Assembly (NCBI GenBank): GCA_033182465.1
Contig: CP137330.1
Location: 1,178,001-1,242,000, forward strand
Source of the DNA: Sanghuangporus weigelae
Taxonomy: Eukaryota > Basidiomycota > Agaricomycetes > Hymenochaetales > Hymenochaetaceae
Length of the DNA: 64,000 bases
Direction: 5' to 3'
Part shown: piece by piece, positions 57,452 through 64,000 of the stretch
How the letters are laid out: each line of letters starts with the position of its first letter
Numbering within the stretch: the stretch's first letter is position 1
Made by a program: the position numbers and the translations under genes
Notes under the pieces: model-generated
What the model was told of the DNA's origin: nothing
What the model saw: only the letters and a program-made list of their open reading frames with translations
The model's database searches: none

Positions 57452-57678
57452 TGTTTAGCAGATTGCTTTGTGATACAGTCAAGAGATGGTGGCAGTTAAG
57501 GGATAAGAAAACGAAAGTAGTCGGCCACAGCAAAGGAAAGGCCTGACCTGGATCCACTGCGCATCAACGAATGACGTACACACCGAGCTGAGATTATTTT
57601 TGAGACACCACATGACCGTATCTGCTGTATCTGCAAGTGCTACGTAGGTATAATTATCTACATCTTAACTTCATTGGT
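57452..57678. other. Spacer before tRNA gene
   Basis: Promoter side of PMP3; no gene seen. Confidence 0.4.
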
Positions 57679-57761
57679 GGACCCGTAGCTCAGTGGTAGA
57701 GCGTGAGATTCCAGTTGAAGGAGTTTCCTCAAGGTCATCCGTTCGATCCGGGTCGGGTTCA
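57679..57761 (+). tRNA. tRNA-Trp (CCA) with intron
   Basis: Acceptor stem GGACCCG pairs with CGGGTTC at the 3' end (one G-T pair), followed by discriminator A. D-arm GCTC-AGTGGTA-GAGC and T-arm ATCCG-TTCGATC-CGGGT are clear. The A box (TAGCTCAGTGGTAG) and B box (GTTCGATCC) are intact. The anticodon region reads TTCCAG, giving anticodon CCA for tryptophan. An intron of about 11-12 nt (beginning TTGAAGG) follows position 37. The A-C closing pair at the loop end of the anticodon stem is imperfect. A run of T at 57780 would end pol III transcription. Confidence 0.82.
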
Positions 57762-57964
57762 TGAAATCTTTGAAGGTGATTTTTTGGACCCTCCTGAAAA
57801 CGCATGTTACAATTAACCCCATCCTCCTAGAGTTTTACAGGCATCGAGTTCCCATGAACCAAGGTCACATTGTGTTTTTAGATCCCGAGGGATGCCGTCA
57901 TGAAGTCTTGGGATAAGGATAAAAGCATGAGATGTTTCTTTGCGGTCTATATGTCCTGTCTCCC

Positions 57965-60006
57965 ATGGCCCCTGATATTGTTCCTCTGTGGATAAATGGC
58001 CAACGAAGGCCAGCGAGCGATGGAGGTACATTCGAAGTGCGCAATCCGTTGACTAAGGATGTGGTGATCACGTCAGCTTCAGCCACTTCGCAAGACTGCA
58101 AGGTCTGCGTTCAATATTTATGTCGCCCGTATTTCTCTGATTTAATATTTATTATCGCTTTGATTTCATATCGGTCTAGGATGCTGCTGAAGCGGCCGGG
58201 AAAGCGTTTGACGCATGGGAACGCACTCCTGCCGCTCAGAAACGTGCCATACTAATCAAGGCGGCTGAGCTCATCCAAACTGACAAGTATAAAGATAAGA
58301 TTACGAAAGCCCTGTGGGACGAAACTGCGGCCTCGAAAGAGCTCGTCATGATCAACATAAGGGGAGGGCTGGCCAATCTTCTCGAGTCGGCCTCGTTGGC
58401 TAGTCAAGTAAAAGGCACAAGCTTCCCGTCTTCTAATGCTCCGGGAGGACATGTTATCGTCCAAAGGAGAGCATACGGGGCAATGTAAGTACAGATAACT
58501 ATTTATGCGCTCGTTGTTTCCGTGCTGAGTAATAGCGTCATTTATTAAATCGGTTTATCAGTCTTTCTATCGCCCCTTGGAATGCCCCGATAACACTCAG
58601 CATTAGAGCTATTTCGGTGCCACTCATATGCGGCAATACTGTTGTGCTGAAGTCATCGGAGTATAGCCCATGGTGTCAGGAAATCGTTGTCGAGTTGATG
58701 CATGAGGTAAATGTTCCGTCTGTTTCAGTCACTATTATTATCCTTATTCCTCCTTTCCCTCCTTACAGGCAGGTATACCTCCTGGCGTTTTGAACTTCAT
58801 TTCGATGTCCAGAGAGGCTTCGCCGACCCTTATTTCTGAATTGATTGGGAATCCAATTATTAGACATGTGAACGTACGTACGTATTACTTTTCCAAGCCT
58901 TCTTCCCTTAATTGATATTGTGTTGGTAGTTCACGGGAAGTGACAGAGTAGGAAGAATAATCGCAGGAGAAGCAGCCAAGTACCTCAAGCCATGCGTATT
59001 CGAATTGGGAGGAAAGGCTCCCGCAGTCGTATGTACTTCTTTTTTCCTCCGCGGGGTGGGTTTTAATCAACTCATTCTCGCAAATTTGTAAAGGTGCTCG
59101 ACGATGCGGATACAGAAGCAGCCGCTCGTTCGATCACATATGGTGCGCTCCTCGGATCCGGACAAATTTGCATGTCAACCGAACGAGTTATCGTCCAACG
59201 CGGAGCAGCATCTGCGCTTCTCCCGGCACTCCAGAAATACTTCGCGAGCATTCGCGCGGGGGATATCAACTCCGACTCCAGTGCGAGGATTTCTTCGTTG
59301 ATAAACGAAGGCGCTGCGGAGAGCGTGTTGAATTTAATGGAGGAGGCTAAGGAGGCAGGAGCGGAGGTCTTGTTGGGAGATTTGAAGAGGGATGGAGCGG
59401 TTGTGCAGCCACATGTGCTTTCTGGAATCAAGCCTGGCATGAGAGCATTCGATAGGGAGAGCTTTGGACCTCGTAAGTGCTGATCTTCCAGTCTTAAAAA
59501 AATTATTTTTAACGAAGCTTTATTTGTTCCGTAGTTGTTGGTGTTGTGACGGTTGACACCATTGATGAAGCGATAGAACTGGCGAATGCGACGGATTATT
59601 CTTTGACAGCCTCCTTATGGACACGAGATGTCAACCGTGCTTTGGATGTCTCGTCGCGTATTCGTGCAGGTATGTTCCAGTCTAATTTCTTTCCCAATAA
59701 TGCATTCTCATCGCATTCAATAATTGACCGCTTGATTTGATTCTAGGTATGGTCTCGGTCAACGGAACTACCTTTCATACTGAGACGCAAATCGGACACG
59801 CCGGACTCGGGTAAGTGTAGGAAATTCCTCACTCTTCCCAATCAACCAGAAATCCCTCTTGAAACTCCGTAAAGCTTGACTTGCTGACATCTCTCTTCTG
59901 AAGCGGTGCAACTGGATATGGAAGATTTGATATCCAGCACTTCACTGTTGAGCGGGCGATCGTGATTCATCACGAGCAGGCGAAGTACCCGATTGTTGAT
60001 TCGTAA
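57965..60006 (+). CDS. Aldehyde dehydrogenase (vanillin/salicylaldehyde DH-like)
   Basis: Nine exons (57965-58102, 58180-58484, 58562-58706, 58769-58873, 58930-59028, 59094-59472, 59535-59669, 59747-59810, 59904-60006) give 490 residues, the normal ALDH length. N-terminus APDIVPLWINGQ; SIAPWNAPITL (NAD site, catalytic Asn); VLKSSEYSPW; NFTGSDRVGR (nucleotide loop); CVFELGGKAPAVV (catalytic Glu); SGQICMSTERVIVQ (catalytic Cys); ESFGPLVGVV; and GYGRFDIQHFTVERAI at the end. The QICMSTERV context is that of bacterial and fungal salicylaldehyde/vanillin dehydrogenases, which oxidise aromatic aldehydes with NAD(P), a common task in wood- or litter-decaying fungi. Cytosolic by lack of targeting signals. 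Start taken at the ATG before APDIVP; exact substrate is inferred. Confidence 0.92.
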
Positions 60007-60345
60007 TTTCTGAAATCACGATATGATAGGTATGTTTATGTGTATGATAAAAGTTGGAAATGAAGGAAATGCTGTAACTTGATTATCTGAATATACTCGC
60101 TCGCGACCTACGCTATGCGTGGGGCGATAACCATAGAGGACGTCTGGATATTCTCGGCATTGGAGTCAAACTAAGATCAGCTTTTCTGTAACAGATGCAT
60201 GTATTCCCAGATCATGCGAGAGGAAGCTGCTAACGGCTTATCCCAGTCGTGGGTAAGTACTGATGTCGCTCTTGGCGAAAGATATTCAATAGTCAACTAA
60301 TGCAAATGTCGCTCGAGAGCCTTGTCATCATAACAGTCGAAAGCT
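60007..60345. other. Intergenic between convergent genes
   Basis: No gene seen; 3' flanks of the aldehyde dehydrogenase and the 508-residue unknown gene. Confidence 0.5.
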
Positions 60346-62097
60346 CTATGGTATCCTAAAAATAACAATCCCTGCTCTTTCTACATCCACTTTATCTTTG
60401 ACTTGTTTACTATCTTTACTGCAAATTGCAGCGATCAAGAGAATTTCCAATGCGTCACGAACAGCAGTCTTCTTCTGCTCTTCGTCTTCGAGTACGTTCG
60501 TGGTCTCCCCTTCACCATCCGAATTAACGACGGGTCTGAGACGAACGCGCGTCCAGTCGACACATAGACTGATATATTCGTTCAGCACGTCAAGCGTCCC
60601 ACGGAATCGAGGTCCTCCTTCACGATTCTCCTTTCCGCTAGACTTCGACAAATCGGAATTGGATACAGGCTCGAGCGGAGGAGGGAGCTGGTCCTTCAGC
60701 TCATGTAACTGCTCCAGGGTAAGTGTATCCCAGGCGATGAGCGGAGCGCCCGTACGCGCGGGGAGGACGATCGCTGGACAGCCGTTCAGCAAAGTATACC
60801 GGAGCGCGCTTTCGCCTGGTCTGGCGGATGTAGACCACATGCCTGCGCGGTGTGGCGCGAGTGCTAGGACTAGGAGGACGAGGCGCCGGGGTTGTGGTGG
60901 GACTGGAAGGGGAGCTAGGCTTGGTTCTGGGGAAGGCGTGCGGGAGGGAGAAGGGGAGGGAGAACGAGATTGTGGGAGGTATTTTGAGAGGGAGGGGAGG
61001 CGCAGGCGGTCGAGAAGGGAGGCATCGGTCGGGTTTGGGGTTGATGTGGAGGCGTTAGACTGAGTCGAGGATGACTCGGACAGTTCAGGTACAGGTGCAT
61101 CGCAAAGAGTGATGACGGATGAACTCTCGTGCATTAGTAGGGTACCAATTTTGTAATCACCTGTGGAACAATCTAGTGAGCGATGGTGCTCCGTCTTACA
61201 ACAGTAGGAAATACTAACCTGACAAGAACGGGCCATGACAAAATACGACATCTGGTTTCATCGATCGCGGGATAATGGGCCTACGTCCACTTGCGAACAG
61301 GTAGGGATTAAACCATCCTTTCTCGGTAGCGAGATATTCCTTCACATCAGCGAACAAACCTGCCCCAGCATCGCCATCGTGCACCGAACTCCGGAAGAAT
61401 CCGAGTTGCGCGTCTTCAAGGGTGTGCTTATACTTAAGTGTGATTAGAAGCTCCTTGATGCCTGTGGTTTGGAGACGCGCGGAGGGCGCTGGAATGATAT
61501 GTTTGATGGTGTGCTCGATTACGAGGTCGTTGGCGACCTTTGAGGAGGCTTCGAAGCCTACGTTCAATCCGATCTCAACGAGGAGGCTGTCTCCGACTGT
61601 GTCGATTACTACATCCGAGACGGGGCCCATTACTGGCGCCGCGACCGCTGCGACTCCTCCCTGGTATAAATGATGAACTGGTAAAGAGGATGCAAAATAG
61701 GATTTATTCAATGCCTCACCGTCCCAGCTATCACCGCATGGACGACCAAATCTCTGAAACGAACGCAGGGCAGAAATACAGGGCTTGAGTCTCCCCACTT
61801 AATACCATGTCAAGTCACTATAGAGGAAATCAGGATAGTATAGTCCGAGTACTTACAGGAGACACGCAAACAACGGATGTTCCTGCTGCCCTCAAACTTT
61901 CATACGAGGACATCACTATCCTCCCTGTCATAGACTACATGCGATCAATATATACATCCATTTCAAACACCAGAAACACCTACTCCAACGAGCTTCCTAA
62001 CGATCCACGGTGCCTTTTTTTCAGTCTCGGCATTCTGTTGATCGGTGCTTGTCACGGAAGACGGATCAATAGGGCCAAGAGGAGAAGCCTCAGCCAT
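60346..62097 (-). CDS. Protein of unknown family, 508 residues
   Basis: Five exons (62097-61984, 61934-61857, 61797-61720, 61660-61219, 61160-60346) sum to 509 codons. The start is MAEASPLGPIDPSSVTSTDQ. The middle is well structured: VCVSPWGDSSPVFLPCVRFR, HAVIAGTGGVAAVAAPVMGP, FEASSKVANDLVIEHTIKHI, GIKELLITLKYKHTLEDAQL, then FCHGPFLSGDYKIGTLLMHE. A Pro/Ser-rich insert (SRSPSPSPSRTPSPEPS) leads to LVLLVLALAPHRAGMWSTSA and NGCPAIVLPARTGAPLIAWD, and a helical end. No signal peptide or clear membrane helix; LRRLVLLVLALAP-like stretch is hydrophobic but short. I do not recognise the fold. The gene looks intact and under selection; function unknown. Confidence 0.7.
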
Positions 62098-62757
62098 CTT
62101 GTAGCTGGAAATGACCGCGTGAGCAGAACTGCTGTCATGAAACGCATTGCCTGGAGACTGCCGTCGCGTCGCCAGTAACTATATAGACCCGTCTAAGCTC
62201 TAAGAATAGCAAAACATTGAAGGTTCCTGAAATTTGACTGATTTGGATCAGATAAAGTGATAGATAGGGGAGAATCAATCGTTGATTGAAGAGATCGAGT
62301 AAAAAACTTTTGAAAGTAAATCATGTTACTGCTCACGCAGAAAAGAAAGCATGGCAGAAGCCAGAGTGCGATAATAAGTTTGAGTTGCACTTCAGAATAA
62401 GCCAACATGAATCTGAATCTGCATATAGAGACATCCGAGTCGTGAGACGAAACAAGATTAAGAATCCGTGGTCTCCCACGTGATCTTCCCAAATACGGTA
62501 GAAAATAGAGAATTTCTAATCGATTTCCAACAGTTTTATAGTGTCAAACTTCCAGAAGAGGCAATTACAACGTCGATGAGTGATAGCTTACAAGCAATTC
62601 CTGTCCACTCCTCCTCCTCCACCTCACCCTCCATCTTCATCCTCCTCGTCGCTCTCATCGTCGCCGCCGTAGCTAGCTTGTTCTTGCCGCTCGAGCGTGT
62701 CTTTGAGGTCTCGGTCAAGCATCTCTCCGTCTGAAGGTGACGAACAACGCTCCAACA
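62098..62757. other. Divergent promoter region
   Basis: It separates the divergent unknown gene and the LARP-like gene. A plus frame at 62468-62734 (88 codons) ends 23 bases before the next start and is probably 5' UTR; no domain. Confidence 0.4.
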
Positions 62758-64000
62758 TGGCCGCACCGTCGTCGTCGAACGTGCCGGCTTCCAAGCCACT
62801 TTCTTTGTCTTATGCCGATCGCGCGCGTCTGGCAAGCGCGTCTCAGCCAGCGCACTCTGCTTCTCGTGCGCGCCCGTCGGGTCCTAATGTGAAGACACGC
62901 TCAAGTGACGAGTCAACATCACCCGCTTCATCGAGCAGGAACCTCACTCCGAACTCGACGGCTGCGCTCACCCTCCCCGGCTCACCACCTCCATCTTCCT
63001 CTCAAACAAGCATCGAAGAGCAGCAAGCTTTTCCTCCAATGCCCAAAAGTCCGAGTAAGCCGCCCCTTGCGAATGTGTGGGCGGCACGACGAGAGCAGAG
63101 GGAACGCGCAGTTGGGGTCCAGCAGCAGCAGGGACACGCAAGCGCTTCCGTTCAGACTGAAAACTCTCCTCAACAGACATCGACCGCTACTAGCAGAGCT
63201 CCGATTAATGGAATAATCGCCCCCTCATCTCTGGATGAATTGACGAGTGGAGATCACGATCCATTTGTGATTCATGTTCCGCCTCATCGCCATGCGCAAG
63301 GTCGTGCGAACGCTTCGTCAGCGTCTCTTACACCACCTAGTCTGGATGACGCTGATAGTTGGCCAGAGATGGGGAAAGGGGCACCTTCTTCATCGACATC
63401 GGTCTCTGGTTCTATTGCTGAGATGGACAAAAAGGACGGTCCATCAAAAAAAGGTAGGAGACTAGCTTTTGCCCTTATTTTCCTCCCTGGCCATATTTAG
63501 CCTCTTTTCATTAATGTTAACAACCCTTTGGGCTCGCTTTTTATCTGGTCATTGCTTAATCTTGCTTTAACACACCCTTCGGGTTCCTCTTCTTATATTT
63601 ATCCCAAATATCACGAGACAAGGGAGGCTTACATATCTTTCCGTTAGCTGAGAAACCAAAATGGGTCCAGATACCACCAGCAGAGTTACAAGCAGCTCAT
63701 GATGCACAATCAACAGCTAATTCTCGTCCACATTCGCAACATCGGCGGGGTAATCAAGCGAAGTCTCGCTCTCGACAGCAGTCTCAAGCCCGACCAACAC
63801 ACAACCAGGGCCAGAGCCAGAATCGAAGTCAGAATCAAGCCCAGTCATACGTGGCGGGCTTGAGCAATGGATCTGGAGTCGGTCCGAAGGCCGGCGAAAC
63901 TTCGTCGGTGCAGTCGCGTGCGGAATCCACGACGCACTCGCGGACAACTTCTGTTCATTCAAGCCCACGTATTGGAATGCGCGGGCGGAGATTGCCTGAA
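62758..64000 (+). CDS. Probable La-domain (LARP-like) RNA-binding protein, 5' part
   Basis: Cut by the window edge. Exon 1 (62758-63453) and the start of exon 2 (63648-64000) are seen, with a 194-nt intron, long for this window. Exon 1 is low complexity (Ser/Pro/Ala) but has ANVWAARREQRERAVG and DPFVIHVPPHRHAQG. Exon 2 begins AEKPKWVQIPPAELQAAHDA, a block placed before the La HTH domain in fungal LARP1/SLF1-like proteins, followed by Gln/Ser/Asn-rich sequence and GMRGRRLPE at the edge. The La domain itself lies outside the window, so the identity is an inference from N-terminal context. Such proteins bind mRNA and polysomes in the cytosol. Confidence 0.55.

Noticed and set aside
1-64000. CRISPR arrays, bacterial-type operons, ribosome binding sites or retroelement LTRs
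   Set aside because: No regularly spaced repeats, no paired long terminal repeats and no reverse-transcriptase, integrase or transposase motifs were seen; intron-rich genes show a eukaryotic nuclear genome.

Overview
The window is nuclear DNA from a filamentous basidiomycete, almost certainly an Agaricomycete. Nearly every gene is broken by short GT-AG introns (mostly 46-110 nt). Genes are densely packed on both strands. Several families are typical of mushroom-forming fungi: a DUF6533 membrane protein, F-box/LRR proteins, a multi-copy GFA (formaldehyde-activating enzyme-like) family, NFKBIL1-like C-terminal domains and small secreted Cys-rich proteins. I saw no CRISPR array, operon, rRNA, insertion sequence or recognisable retroelement.

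Left part (1-22 kb): 3' exons of an unrecognised gene; an RRM-like protein; a minus-strand DUF6533 multi-pass membrane protein; about 3 kb without a resolvable gene; a glutathione S-transferase and a GNAT acetyltransferase head to head; an atypical short-chain NAD(P)-binding protein; an intronless F-box protein; and a 74-residue hydrophilic protein. The long gaps here hold only short or broken reading frames.

Middle (22-43.5 kb): an APH/choline-kinase-like protein with a large acidic insertion; an NF-X1 type zinc-finger protein (FAP1/NFX1 homologue) of 12 exons; a tandemly duplicated and partly decayed locus of small secreted Cys-rich proteins plus an unknown companion gene; a second F-box protein; a type-B carboxylesterase; a short NFKBIL1-like protein; and an LtrA-like membrane protein.

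Right part (43.5-64 kb): a tandem minus-strand array of GFA-domain genes (four intact, three degenerate); a 1,400-residue coiled-coil protein ending in the same NFKBIL1-like domain; a DUF202 membrane protein; a PMP3/UPF0057 proteolipid; a tRNA-Trp gene with an intron; an aldehyde dehydrogenase; a 508-residue protein of unknown family; and the 5' part of a probable La-domain (LARP) gene cut by the window edge.

If the family assignments hold, several neighbours share a detoxification theme (GST, GNAT, esterase, ALDH, GFA array), but they are scattered and nothing shows joint regulation. Exon boundaries were worked out by hand from splice signals and frame. For most multi-exon genes the exon sum is divisible by three, which supports the models.
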